Shown piece by piece: positions 43,640-55,766 of a stretch of 64,000 bases of DNA. The translations under genes and the position numbers were made by a program. The notes under the pieces were generated by a model that ran no database searches, had not been told where the DNA came from, and was given only the letters and a program-made list of their open reading frames with translations. Location: NCBI GenBank assembly GCA_025642065.1, contig JAODUP010000267.1, positions 10,001 to 74,000 of the forward strand. Reading direction: 5' to 3'. Positions within the stretch are counted from its first letter, which is position 1; every line of letters starts with the position of its first letter. This DNA comes from Paralvinella palmiformis. Taxonomy: Eukaryota > Annelida > Polychaeta > Terebellida > Alvinellidae.

Positions 43640-45740
43640 GCACTGACCCTAGATAAACACGAGTTGTGAATACATTTCCTTGACGATTCATATGGGGACT
43701 GAACATTGAAAGGCAATATTTCATCATGAAATTGTGTTATTACCACAATCTGCATCTTAGAAATGGCTGTATCAATGTCTTTTTCCAGTATTGTTCATGG
43801 TGTTATAATTAAATATTATCTACTGGCTGTGACGACTAACAAAACCTCGATTAGAATCAGGTATAGCTGTATTCTGTTGACAACTGTACCTTTGCCTAAT
43901 TAGAACAGTTTGTATTTATGTCCTGCAGTAGTTGTGGGTATATCAGTTAGAGAGTTGTAACTGTGCTCTCATCTCAGTGCAACTCTTGCAGCTGCCCATG
44001 ACTCACAATAGCTGTCTGCAAGTTGTCTCTTTTAATAGGACCCCCCCCCCGATAATGCTTTACTCTGTCACCTTGACATTTTCAAAGTTGTTGATATTCC
44101 CAACAGATGGCGCCACCATAGACATCAACACATTGACTAGATGTTGGACAAACTCGGTCATCAGCCCGGATTATCTATAACAAGTTTAATATAGATGGAT
44201 CTTGTTTTGTGAGATATTGGATTGCTTTGGTACATTTTCATAGACGTCAGTTAACGAACTCATTTTTAAATGGTAAGATGTAGAATTTAACCGTGCGCAT
44301 CTGACTAACTTAAACACAGGGGCAGATTGATGCTTACGCCACCAGGAATCAGTATAGAGTTGTATAATCAGGTCATTTGCCTAATCAAGGGGTTTTGGGG
44401 TGTAAGCTGTACCCGTAGCATTTTAATTGTTCGTTCATTGTGGTTTGGCTGCGGAATGGCCGCCTTGTGTAAATAATGATGTCTACAGTTTGAACATTGT
44501 CTTGGAACCTCCACAGGGTTCAGTCAACCCACAGCCATAGACATATGTGTATATTGCTTAGTCCAACAACTAGCCACTGATACGTGTCTGGATCAATACA
44601 CCCGGACGCAGATGTGTATCCGGTTCAGTCCACCCAGTCAGAGGTGGGTATTTCACTCAGCCTATCTTGCCACAGACAGATGCTTCACTCAGTCCACTCA
44701 GCCATATATTAGTATCTGGTTCAGTTCACCCATCCAGAGATGGCTGGCTGACTTAGACCACTCAACCATAGATGCGTATCTAGTTTAATACTCTCACCAA
44801 AAGGTGTGGATCTGACTGAGGTCTCTCGACTAAAGGTGCGGATCTGGTTCCATGGGATGTAACATTATTAGCAATTGAAAGAAGAACCTGTTCCTGAAAT
44901 ATGATGTCACTTGATACAAGCTGTTTGTATTACCCCACTATGACAGTGTAAATAGGGGTCAGCCAAGCATCTATTTTTGGAACAAAAACGTATTTATGAA
45001 TATTACAGTATAGTTGGTCCAAACATCCTTATACGCTACCGAAATGGCTAAAGAAAACAAGTGAATTTCATTAAGACTATTGTTTGTACTCTTGTAACAA
45101 GAAACATCTACCGAACTGGCCTATTTATGTAAATGAAGCAACGATGACGTCAGTTGTTAGTAGCAGAGAGTGTATGCGGAGAGGTGTTGCTCAGGTCACG
45201 CCATTTTGTGTTTTGAACCAGTAGTAGTCGAGGGAGCTTATGAAAAAGTGACGATTGCCAAATACTAAATAACCAAAACTTTCAGCAAGAACATTTGCTT
45301 ATCAACGAAGTACATTATTTTCACAGTAATAACATCTAACAGTTGTAAATATTGTTTAAACAATCATTGGAGACAAACCCCATGTACATTAGGTTTAAAT
45401 GATGGTCCCATGTTAAATAAGAAAATCTTGTAGTTGATCTTGATCTAGACCTAGTAGTTTTAAACATTGCGATATCCGACTTGGATGTGTATTTTTACAG
45501 AAACAGATACATTTATTGACCAAGTTTTACGTACGGGGTATTGAACATATCCGTATTCTCCAGCAAGGCGCATCTTTTCCTTGTTATCACTTTTTAATTG
45601 ATATTTAAAAAGAACAAAGCCGTTAACTTATAAATAAAGAAGTCGTTTAAGCTTAAGTGAATAGAACGATGCTACTTCTCACAACCATTCATAAGTAGAG
45701 TTGCAAGAAATGTTCAGTTCGTCCTTTATTACACGAACAT
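43640..45740. other. Non-coding stretch
   Basis: Contains the old tandem repeat at 44,510 and a tgacgtca CRE-like site near 45,145 with ccattttgtg nearby. No supported exon. Confidence 0.5.
44510..44860 (+). repeat. Old degenerate tandem repeat (~65 bp unit)
   Basis: Repeated phrases such as atccggttcagtccaccc, actcagccatat, tatctggttcagttcaccc and ggatctggttcc alternate over 350 bases with heavy drift. Confidence 0.5.
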
Positions 45741-46207
45741 TGCCATATATACTTGTGTATAAGACGAGGTTTTAATCCTTGAAGTGATACATCGTTTCTC
45801 TACTCGTCTTATACACGAGTCAGTCGAAAAGGCCGTCGGCTCTGATGAGCGATAATTGGTACAATATGTTTTTATGTTTCAGTTAGATCTACTGGTGTTT
45901 CTACTAAACAGTTCAATTTAATTCGCAATTATCAGCGTCAGTCTTGTATCTTAATTAGTTTCATTCAATGTTTTATAGACACAAACAAGTGAATATCATC
46001 CATAATTAATAATTATAGCATGATTAGCTGTCTTCGTAGTTAGTTTTATGTATTAATGTCGCTGATGTCTTTGATGTTTTTGACCCTTTAAAAGTTTTTA
46101 ATTTTGTCTCGTCTTATATTCGAGTTAGACAGTAACCAGCGACATTAACTGATACAATGCCCCCCGTCTTATATACCAGATCGACTTATACACAAATATA
46201 TGCGGTA
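45741..46207. mobile_element. Inverted-repeat element G (~467 bp)
   Basis: The left end tgccatatatacttgtgtat and the complement of the right end (taccgcatatatttgtgtat) match, followed by aagacgag versus aagtcgat. Internal inverted phrases ctcgtcttatacacgagtc and ctcgtcttatattcgag recur. There is no coding content. Confidence 0.5.
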
Positions 46208-46307
46208 TAAACAATATCACGTTGCATGTTAGGATATCCACAACATAGATGTATATTAAATATTTATTAAAAAAAGTGACGATACCGAGATAACATTCAT
46301 AAAACCT

Positions 46308-46655
46308 CAATTCCGGTGGTCTAGCGGTTAAGCGCGTTGCACGTCGTGCCAAGGGTCACAGGTTCAATCCCATCAAGAGGTCGAAACTTTTCCAGGGATT
46401 AATTTCTCGGCTCACAACATCGTGGGTGGATGACCACGTTAAATGGCGGTGCCGTTTCCACTGAATTATTTAAAATAAAGGGGGACGTTAACGACACCCT
46501 GAGGACGTAAACACTCTGGCAGTGACCACCCTCAGGGTATTTCGGCTCCATATTTTCGTACTGTTCCCTTGCGAGTGATGGTGGTGTGTGTGCGTGGTGG
46601 TGAGTGTGTGTGTGTGTGTGTGTGTGTGGGGGGGGCGATGTGAACAACCACTCAA
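46308..46655 (+). mobile_element. SINE family B copy 3
   Basis: The head ttccggtggtctagcggtta and body tcgaaacttttccagggatt match copies 1 and 2; a (GT)n plus poly-G expansion replaces part of the 3' segment (46,580-46,635). Confidence 0.5.
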
Positions 46656-47470
46656 TAAAAAGGAAACCTTTATATGTGAAACACGTCGGTAATTCTGTAT
46701 AAATATAGGTCTACTGTAAAAAAAGAATTATCATGTTGTAATATACATTAATATTAATGTCTACTGAATTATCATGATTATTCACTCATAATATATACCT
46801 GAGGCCACGGTTCTATGAATTAAATTATAATCAAAATATAGTTAGTAACTTATGTCTTTTTGAAAACGAATAGATCTAGATAAAGTTGCATATTAAAATG
46901 AACTTAATCAAAACGAACGAGTAAGTTTACGAAATGGATAGGTAAATTTATTAATTCGGATTGAATAGATAGAATATCAAGTAAGTATTAATTACTTTTC
47001 TTGCTGGCCTTTACATGGATTCACAAGCAAACAAATATGTACCAATCTAGAACGACATGTATTCGCTGCTTTCCTTGAGTTCAAAATGGCGCCCGATGTT
47101 AAAACGTCACGTGACACATATTACTCCATATAGTCAGAGAACTTAAATATTATATAAATATATAAATATTATATAAATATTATAAACAGTCTTTGATAGT
47201 AGAGTCTAATTATGCAAATCCCCGAGGGGCAGGTGAGGTCACGACCTGACTTGATCTGGGTCGAGATGGCTTCATAATCCTTGTGCCATCTGAGGTGAGA
47301 AGTCGTGACTTTCCTTCCTTACCGCCATACAATCTATATCATTCGAGAAAGCCGTAGTAATGGCTACCTTCCAGTAATTAGGATTAATTCCTGATATCTA
47401 TCTTTCATATCGGGTAGAGTTTATCAACATTACAGTTTTAGGTAGTATTATTTCAGAGTGAACTGTTTCT

Positions 47471-48117
47471 TTAAAGTTACAGTCCACCCTCAGAACATAT
47501 TTTTTTCAATATATAATGCTTAGAACAGTAACCAAATATTCCACAATAATAATCACGAACTATAGCTGATATCATAAGTCTAGGGAAATAATCAAAATTA
47601 CTGGAGGGCCGCCATTACGGCTGCACCGGAAGCCAGATTCGAAGCCGGGAAGGAGAAAAACTGAAATGCTCTGACGTCACATGAGCGGTCTCTAGACTGA
47701 CGCGGATTATAGTTTCTCTTGAGCGTTAATATCTGAGTCATGTTGAATCATCTTCCTCTTGTAAGGTTCCTTCTGGCTCAAACTGATATGGTTAAATGTA
47801 ATTCATGACGTAATTTTAACAAGATAATGCCGTTTTGTTCTGGAATTATTTCTTTGCTCACACTTGTTTACACGCTTTTGTTCGGGCTCTACAGACTCCA
47901 GGTCAACCAGATAGGCTGAAGTGACGTCAGCATTCAGAGGCTTCCGGTCTCTGCCTAGCTTCAAATTGGCGGCGCCCACAGGCCATTAAAAGTCAATTAA
48001 TCAGCACTTTGAACTGGTTTATTTAATATGTGGATGATCGTTTACACATTTTGAGATCATGTGTGATATTTGTGAGTATAGCTTTATTAGTCCTCAAACT
48101 TTGAAACGAAGGTGGAT
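47471..48117 (+). mobile_element. Non-autonomous inverted-repeat element E, copy 1
   Basis: The ends read ttaaagttacagtccaccct and, on the complement at the right, aaatccaccttcgtttcaaa. Internal marks are ttactggagggccgccatta, gacgcggattatagtttctc and tttgaactggtttatttaat. It shares its whole ~640 bp with 52,075-52,708 in reverse orientation. It has no coding capacity, so it is MITE-like. Confidence 0.5.
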
Positions 48118-48183
48118 TTCCGGAATTTAATTAAAGGGCGGCCTCTTTAGCCAGCAAAATAAATGCCTGGTTCCTTAAAATCG

Positions 48184-48240
48184 TGTGGCCCATTTAGCGT
48201 ACCATGTGCACAGAATTGGCTGTAAAACGTCAATCATCGA
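48184..48240 (+). mobile_element. SINE family A 3' fragment
   Basis: It contains gtggcccatttagcgtacca and ggctgtaaaacgtcaatcat only. It follows directly after the right end of the inverted-repeat element E1. Confidence 0.5.
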
Positions 48241-48294
48241 TCCTTAAAATGGTTGACACTTCGTGTTGGGGATAAATAATCAATTAAAAAACAC

Positions 48295-48319
48295 ACACAA
48301 TACACAGACACAAGCCACA

Positions 48320-48373
<54 letters not shown>
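48295..48373 (+). repeat. (AC)n microsatellite
   Basis: Mostly pure AC. Confidence 0.5.
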
Positions 48374-48376
<3 letters not shown>

Positions 48377-48532
48377 GTTTTGTTGCACAGCGATTTAGGG
48401 ACTGGTGAGGCATTGCTCAGCATCAGCGTCGATAAAGGACGATAAAGATAAAGGAACCAGGCCCAAAGTGGCGCAGAAATTATTCATCAGCCATAATTTA
48501 TTATCAAACCCGCGTCCGTTATGATTCACCCA

Positions 48533-48853
48533 CTAAATATTCCGAATAATGAATGATTTACTGAAGGTTCTCGGTTTTGTCCCTGTATTGTCCCCTTTGA
48601 TTGGCCCAGACGTAAAAAATCCATGACATTTCGACAATGAGCGAGTGTCTTCTATGTTTACACGAGTACCGCCATGACAACGGCCAACAATGATCTCTGA
48701 AAGCAAAGCAAACTGGAGCCCAAGCATGCCTTCAGATCTGCCTAGAATGGATTTGCCCATATCGGGCTCGCACGGGTGCCTTGGGGGCCCACTTCGTCTG
48801 GGGGCATCGGCCCCCCCGGGGACCAATTCATAACAATCTCCTAGAATCAACAC
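48533..48853 (-). pseudogene. Possible LINE endonuclease remnant
   Basis: The minus frame gives LGDCYELVPGG, then EPDMGKSILGR and a GRCHGGTR-like stretch, reminiscent of the GDFN…N..G..LL.LC…NGR..GD order at the end of LINE AP endonucleases. The residues are weakly conserved and no reverse-transcriptase motif is seen nearby. Higher GC (a run of C/G near 48,780-48,820) marks it off from its surroundings. Confidence 0.5.
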
Positions 48854-48974
48854 CGGAACACGTAAATGTCGCTGCTCTGGATTCAGACCCTTGACTAATT
48901 ATCCAGAATTTGTACGCTGTGCCTATGTCCCATCCGCACTGCTAACGCCCTCGTGCTCTCACACACATGCTCTG

Positions 48975-48977
<3 letters not shown>

Positions 48978-49013
<36 letters not shown>

Positions 49014-49020
49014 CCCACGC

Positions 49021-49082
<62 letters not shown>
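48978..49082 (+). repeat. (CT)n(AC)n microsatellite
   Basis: Compound tract. Confidence 0.5.
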
Positions 49083-49085
<3 letters not shown>

Positions 49086-49602
49086 GTGTTCCAGTTGAAA
49101 TGAATGTAATTGTCAATATTATAGGTACAGTGACAATTAGCTAACATCATTAAATAAAGAAGGTATGTAATTAAAGTCATATATTGTTTTTTAAATCATC
49201 AAAACCACGTCTAATACCCAAATAAAAAATGTTCAAATTGTACTCGTGTATTACGATATTCACTTGGATTCTACTAATATAAATCTTTGTTATTAATGCC
49301 AGTTAATATAATTTTCCATAATTATATCACAATGGCATATCCTGTCCTGGTTTTGTTTACTTGAACTCTAACCGATGTTTATTATGAATTTTTCATTACT
49401 TATCAATTCCTCAGTCTCGGTTCTTTCTCACTATACAAGATTGTCACGCGCTCGCGCGCACACACCCATACAGACACGCGCATAAGCGCACAGCTACTCA
49501 TCATCAGTCGAGGGGCAGTGAGAAGACAATAGTTACGCTACACTGGTTTCACCAATTCACATTTTCTTGGTAATTCATTATTATTATAGTACATTTATAA
49601 TA

Positions 49603-49603
<1 letters not shown>

Positions 49604-49641
<38 letters not shown>
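49604..49641 (+). repeat. (AT)n microsatellite
   Basis: AT tract. Confidence 0.5.
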
Positions 49642-49646
<5 letters not shown>

Positions 49647-49760
49647 TGGGAATAAATCCATTTTTTCTTCGTCCTCATTTGTCATTATCACACAGATACT
49701 GAAATAAATAATAAAAGATCAGATACATCGAAGTATGACATTTGGACTTTGTAAAGGTAC

Positions 49761-49954
49761 GATGATGATGATGATGATTGATGTTTTACGGCCACTTTTG
49801 TGCACGCGGTAGGCTAAATGGGCCGAGCGACCTACAAAGGCAATGCGGCGAAGTCAAAGATGAAGCACCCTTCAGATATGACCACGCCGAGATTCGAACT
49901 CGGGTGGTAGTGATCTGTGGTCCAACGCGCTACCATTTAGACCACGGAGGCGCC
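49761..49954 (-). mobile_element. SINE family A copy, full length
   Basis: The plus strand begins with a GAT-repeat tail and attgatgttttacggccac, then the complement of the core, B box (gattcgaactcgggtggtag) and head ending accacggaggcgcc. It has one of the best preserved heads. Confidence 0.5.
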
Positions 49955-50204
49955 CTGGAGGTACGACGAGAGTCCACAGTGTCTTGGAATACCGCGTCTC
50001 CGAAATCCTTCTGCCGCGTGGCTTTAATACGATCCAGACCTAATCCAGGATTAAAGCGGGAATAATAATTGTCTACCGCGTCCTGGTCGGTGAATATCCA
50101 GAAAAAAGCTTATAGGAAGTAATAGGTTAATGAGTATATGCCACTGTTTGCGCTCGTGACTACGTCCATTTGTCCACGATAATACGCGGATCCTGTGTCG
50201 TTGG

Positions 50205-50380
50205 AGGGGACGGGTGGCCCAGTTGTTAAATAAATTCGTCTAAATACCTCTGACACCTAGAGTAAAATCCTGACCTAGCTCTATATTGTTAGAGTGTTTC
50301 ATCTTTCATTTCGCCTGACCACTTTGGATGATCGTTTGGTCCATTTAGTGTTACCTGTGCACAGAAGTGACAACATCATA
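50205..50380 (+). mobile_element. SINE family A copy, diverged
   Basis: It is recognised by ggggacgggtggcccagttg, tgtttcatctttcatttcgc and ggtccatttagtgttacctg. The B box is poor, so the copy is old. Confidence 0.5.
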
Positions 50381-50711
50381 GTAAAGATGCTGACAACGAT
50401 GCGATGGCACCGTCTTCAGTTGGCGGGGATGAGAAATCTCCACTCGTCAGCGGATTTCCGTTAAATCTATGATAATTTTGATGAAGTCTGTGAGATCGTG
50501 TAAATGTGATGAGAATTTGGAGGGGGTGAGGTGGGGTAGTTATGATCTTCCAGGTGTTTTGTCCCCGCGTGTTAATGTAGAATCCCATAACAGTAAGATG
50601 CCCAATAACTGATTGTTATCTCCAATGGAGCGTTTTCTCTGTACTGTGGATAGATCTACTGTCAGTGAATTTGTTGAGGAAAGTCAGTTTTTAGGACTTG
50701 AGAACAAAATC

Positions 50712-50882
50712 CAGGTGTTTTACGTCCTTGACAAGGTCATAACATAAAGACTTTATGCATACGTATCACCGTGATTGATGTTTTACGGCAAAGGCGACCT
50801 CCAAAAAACATCAATAATCAATCGCAGTGATATGTGTATAAAGTCTTTATGTTATGACCTTGTCAAGGACGTAAAACACCTG
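50712..50882. repeat. Long hairpin palindrome with SINE-A tails at its centre
   Basis: The arm 50,712-50,757 (caggtgttttacgtccttga…) is repeated inverted at 50,838-50,882 almost perfectly, with further imperfect pairing inwards. The centre has gattgatgttttacgg on the left and aaacatcaataatcaatc on the right, which are opposing SINE-A tail sequences. Confidence 0.5.
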
Positions 50883-51254
50883 AATTTGTGACACGTATCC
50901 TATCCGCTGTTAGCATAACTCGTCATTGGTGTTATGTGGCTGTCCAGTGATCGATCGTTGATATAAAAGTTTTCTCGGCCACAGTCTTGTTGACATCCGA
51001 CGGCTGATGTTTTCGTAATTGTGTATGTATTCACTTTACTACGACGAAGCACTAGTTAGAGCAATACAACGCTACTGTATTCATCCGAACCTAAGGGAAC
51101 AATTGATCCGTATAGATTGTGATATTATCAAGATATGGCAGGGTCAGTATAGTCAGGTTAGAGATTAGTTCAGAAAAGACGCCTAAATGTACTGATGTTA
51201 ACTTAAAAATAAACCCTAACCTGACTGTGATTGAGAAACACCAGGCACAGTTCA

Positions 51255-51257
<3 letters not shown>

Positions 51258-51305
<48 letters not shown>
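51258..51305 (+). repeat. (ATT)n microsatellite
   Basis: About 16 triplets. Confidence 0.5.
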
Positions 51306-51306
<1 letters not shown>

Positions 51307-51895
51307 AGTGATTCCGAGTTGCTTCTAGAGCGGATCTTTATGCAGGATTTCCCGCGATTTTGACGAAATCGGCGCCAAATTAAGAATCTCGCGTGTGAGT
51401 GATAGGATCCCGAAGCGACGTTGTTGAGGTGGTTTGCTCGTCATTGGGATTTAGTGTTTCTAATTGGACAGATAGCGATAAATTAATGGTTTTGACTGAT
51501 CTAGTCATCGAAGGGAGACCAGACCTGGAGTTGGCTAACAGATGGACCGAGTCGAGAAACTTTGAGGGAACTACATCGGTTAAAATGCTGACTTTGGGTC
51601 ACCCGGGGGCTGGTTGTACAAGTTTTGGAGGTCTGCTTTTCGAATCACGTGTGCTTACACTCTATTATATTCTAAGTGGTTCTAGATGATGATGATGATG
51701 ATGATGATAATGATTGTTATTAATCTCTGGCATAATGTATCTCCTCCCTCCCTCCGGACATTATTGTGATAATAAGACTGATATTTATCAAAATGTGTTC
51801 GATAAAAGCTTATATTGAAGTGATTGATAATGGAATCGATAAAAATTAGCATTCTAAATGTCATTATAATAACTGTAATAATTCTTCGAGCCCCG

Positions 51896-51902
<7 letters not shown>

Positions 51903-51953
<51 letters not shown>
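51903..51953 (+). repeat. (AT)n microsatellite
   Basis: About 120 bases before inverted-repeat element E copy 2. Confidence 0.5.
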
Positions 51954-51957
<4 letters not shown>

Positions 51958-52074
51958 TAGTTTTGTTTGTCACAACTGTATATCTCTATTTGTTCCTTAT
52001 AGAGGTTGGATAAAATGGTACTAAATATAATCAAACAACTTAACACTAAACTTATCTGATGTAAAACTAACTTT

Positions 52075-52708
52075 ATAAAGAGATAGTCCACCTTCATTTC
52101 AAAATTTCAGAAGTAATACTCACAAATATCATAAATGATGTCAAAAAGTGTAAACGATCACCCACATATTAAATAATCCAGTTTAAAGTGCTGATTAATC
52201 GATTTTGAAGCTAGACAGAGACCGGAAGTTCGTGAATGCTGACGTCACTTGGGCGTACCCGGTTGACCTGGAGTCTGTAGAGCTCGTACAAAAGCATGTA
52301 GACGAGTGTGAGCAAAGAACTATTCCAGAACTAAACGGCATTATCTTGTTAAAATTACGTCGTGAATGATATAATCAATTTGAGCCAGAAGGAACCTTAC
52401 AAGAGGAAGATGATTCAAATGGCTCAGATATTAACGCTCAAGAGAAACTATAATCCGCGTCAGTCTAGAGAGCGCCCGTGTGACGTCAGAGCATTTCAGT
52501 TTTCTCCTTCCCGGCTTCGAATCTGACTTCCGGTGCAGCCGTAATGGCTGCCCTCCAGTAATTTGGATTATTTCCCTAAATCTATGATATCAGGCATATT
52601 TCGTGATTATTATTGTGGAATATTTGATTACTGTTCTAAGCATTACATATTTAAAAATATGTCCCTTTTTTAAATTTTTAAAAAAATGTTTTTTAACTGT
52701 CCCTTTAA
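52075..52708 (-). mobile_element. Non-autonomous inverted-repeat element E, copy 2 (inverted)
   Basis: It begins taaagagatagtccacctt and ends aactgtccctttaa, whose complement ttaaagggacagtt matches the left end of copy 1. The interior is the reverse complement of copy 1 at roughly 90% by eye. Confidence 0.5.
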
Positions 52709-52718
52709 TTTTATCACT

Positions 52719-52800
52719 CTCGGATTGCCCTAATCTTTGTACCAGGTGCGCCACTGAGCTCGAATCCTTTTGAGGATATTGGCGCTATTTTATAGAAGTT
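52719..52800 (+). repeat. Short dispersed repeat H, copy 2
   Basis: aggtgcgccactgagctcga and gaggatattggcgctatttt match copy 1 near 12,150. It lies directly after the end of inverted-repeat element E copy 2. Confidence 0.5.
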
Positions 52801-53333
52801 TGTTATTGTTGTGAAAGTCTGTAAAAAAAGGAAAATGGTGTTTGAAAAGGAATTTTCCCAATTTTCAAACGGCTATTGCTGCATTTAAAATATAATTTGT
52901 TTTCTTTTGATACAGAAACTCATTGTCTGTACCGATCCTATTGGCGATGATATGTTTCAAACCGAATGCATCACTAGCTGTACTTCATCACGGGAACTCG
53001 TGTTAGCTTTTTAGGGTCTTTATCTTCCCAGTCTACTTTGGTTAGACAGTGGGATGAAATATGACGGACATCAGGGAGCTAAAACGTTGTTTGACCGAGT
53101 GCTGCCCGGCATTGTTGTTTTTTTCTTCAAAATAATTATGTTCCAAATATAGGTGCGGAACATTTATATGGTTTGTTTGCAGATGGAGGTGTTAATATAT
53201 CATTATTATATATGTGGGCTTGAATCAGCGCATTTTCTCAGTTGTTTTAGAGGCAAAAGACCGATGATCTTTAGCCCCTTAGTTACCTCGGCCCATTAGT
53301 ATGACTTTGATGATTGTGATGATAACTATGATT

Positions 53334-53336
<3 letters not shown>

Positions 53337-53381
<45 letters not shown>
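53337..53381 (+). repeat. (AT)n microsatellite
   Basis: AT tract. Confidence 0.5.
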
Positions 53382-53384
<3 letters not shown>

Positions 53385-53633
53385 GGCTTTAATCAATGTT
53401 TTAAAAAAACTATACTAACAAAATTTCAGTTTACCTTCAGATAACTGTAATATTACAGAAAATGCTAAATTTCCTTACTGACTTACAGAGACCTACACCT
53501 GCTACGACTTGCTCGACTTTAGCTTTTTACTTTATTCCCTCCCCCCGCTCTCATCCGTGTCTAAAATCAGATTACATTTCGTGTACAGTTAGAATCACTT
53601 TTAGGGCCAAATTTTATTAGCAGGTTTTCATTT

Positions 53634-53825
53634 GGGGCGCCTCCGTTGTCTAGCGGTAGGGTGTTGGACTACAGATCACTAACACCCGTGTTCGAATCTC
53701 GGCGTGGGCATATCTGAAGGTTGTTTCGTCTTTGACTTCGCCTCGTTACCTTCGGAGGTCGCTCGGCCCATTTAGCCTACCTTGTGCACAGAAGTGGCCG
53801 TAAAACATCAATCATCATCATCATC
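53634..53825 (+). mobile_element. SINE family A copy with target-site duplication
   Basis: It is complete from ggcgcctccgttgtctagcg through gttcgaatctcggcg, the core, and gccgtaaaacatcaatcatc to the ATC tail. The 12-mer gttttcatttgg occurs at 53624-53635 and again at 53830-53841, as a target-site duplication. Confidence 0.5.
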
Positions 53826-54178
53826 TGACGTTTTCATTTGGCGGCGTTCTTTGATCGTTAAGCGGCATGATCCAGTTATGTTTTTGGTAAGGTTATTGAT
53901 TGTGAAGAAAAAAAAACACCACATATAACTTGTGTGTGAAATTTTCACATTCTATTTGATTCTGTTTGGTTTTATTGCGGAACCTAGGTAAAACGCCTCA
54001 ATCATGAGTAATACATCAGTTACGTTTTCGAATTTCATCATATCTCGGAGTCATTTTGTTTCGGCGAGGATGACCTGACCTGATGAAAGTTGATGATAAT
54101 ATTCTTTGGCATTGAATACGCTCATTAGTCTGTTAGTATTATCTTCTGTTGTTGTCTAGGTGCCGCATTCTCTCTTCT

Positions 54179-54350
54179 CTCTCCGTGGTCTAGCGGTAGC
54201 GTGTTGAACCACATATCACTACCACCCGAGTTCGAACCTCGGCGTGGGCATATCTAAAGGGTGTTTCATCTTTGACTTCTCTTCATTAACTTTTAACCTA
54301 CCGTGTGTACAAAATGGCCGTAAAACATCAATCATCACCACCATCATCAG
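54179..54350 (+). mobile_element. SINE family A copy with internal deletion
   Basis: The head ctccgtggtctagcggtagc and B box gttcgaacctcgg are near consensus; the middle loses part of ggaggtcgctcggcccattt; an (ATC/ACC)n tail is present. It lies 350 bases after the previous A copy in the same orientation. Confidence 0.5.
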
Positions 54351-55730
54351 CGTATTAATGATGGCTCCAATGGTGCTTTTCATAGAGATCGGCAATCCTC
54401 GGTAAATCGGCCGACCAATCAGGAGCCAGCTACCTTTTTTGAGTACTTTCGTAATAACCGTCAATGGGAGCCGTGATTTGTAGTATTTTACTCTATTAAA
54501 ACCGACTTTGGTTGCCATCCTGGAATGCTTTTCAATAAAATAAAATATTATTATCTGTTTTTGACAGTTTAAAAGCAGATTAGTTAGTTGTGACTGAAAA
54601 CATAGCCAAAAGTGAACTGCACTTTGAGAAATAATGACTCCCTTTTCGGGGCGAAATCCTGAACAGGATTTACTATTCACTGAAATAATCGTTTGTTTTG
54701 CTTCAAATTTATGGGGCAGTGTAGAAAGCATATTCTTATTTCTAGCTGTGGGCTAACAAATAGGGTAGATTCTTTTGATCTTTCAGACGAAAAAATATTT
54801 AAAATACAGATGCCGTGAGATGGCTATTTCGTATTATCAAACTGACACTAAAATATAAATTTAATTCATTTCTCACGTATTTATGGGAGACATCTGGATA
54901 ATCTAGAAAGAAGAGGTTTCGCCCGATTAACGTAAAGTATTATGATATATTTTTAATAACCTTATCTACTTTCATCACTGGAAAAAGACTTTGGTTATAT
55001 CCAGAGCCGGTGTTTTCTGACCTAGCTAGAAATAGTTCAGCTGGATTCTTGTATTAGTAGTATACATTTATGACAGGTTACAGTTTCTCGTTTGACAATC
55101 AGTACGGCTGCTGGTGTTGACATCTAAGTTATATCATCTAATACGAAGATACGTAAACTTATTGGATCAATGCTCAAATAAACCCATTATATTTTAGACG
55201 GCGTCTGGAGTATATGTCGTGTTTATGAGGTTTACAGTAGCTTCCAGCCCTCCCCCCCCTCCCGAAGATGTATTTGCCTGGCTTCTCTTGTACAGCGAAT
55301 TGTTTTGTTATTTTATAGCAAACCTATATATGACCATTTGTTTTGATGGCGAAGATTCTCTCGCTACTATGTCCCTTGAATCGCTGATAGTGCGGAGACA
55401 ACAAAGGAATGAACGTTGTACGACGGGCTGCTGCTCCAGTGGTCGTGTCGCGGTTGAGTGGTTATCAAACAATGACGATTGTCCATAGGTCTATCTGTTA
55501 ATTATTTATCTTAGGTCCGTCGCTGAGCATAAACTATCCCGGCACCTTCCTGAAATATCTACAGATATTTCTATTAAAATATCAGGAAATCCAAATAAAT
55601 TTCGTGAATCGGTTACTTGATCATAAACCCTGAATACTCACACAATTTACTTTCAAAATAATAGTCTGATTCCTTTACAAAAAATGTTTGAATTAACAGG
55701 AATTTGAATGTTACCACCTTTCACTAATCG

Positions 55731-55766
<36 letters not shown>

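Noticed and set aside
54219..54731. 170-codon minus-strand open frame
   Set aside because: Its start of similarity is a SINE-A copy at its C-terminal end, and the rest shows no motif, splice site or coding bias.
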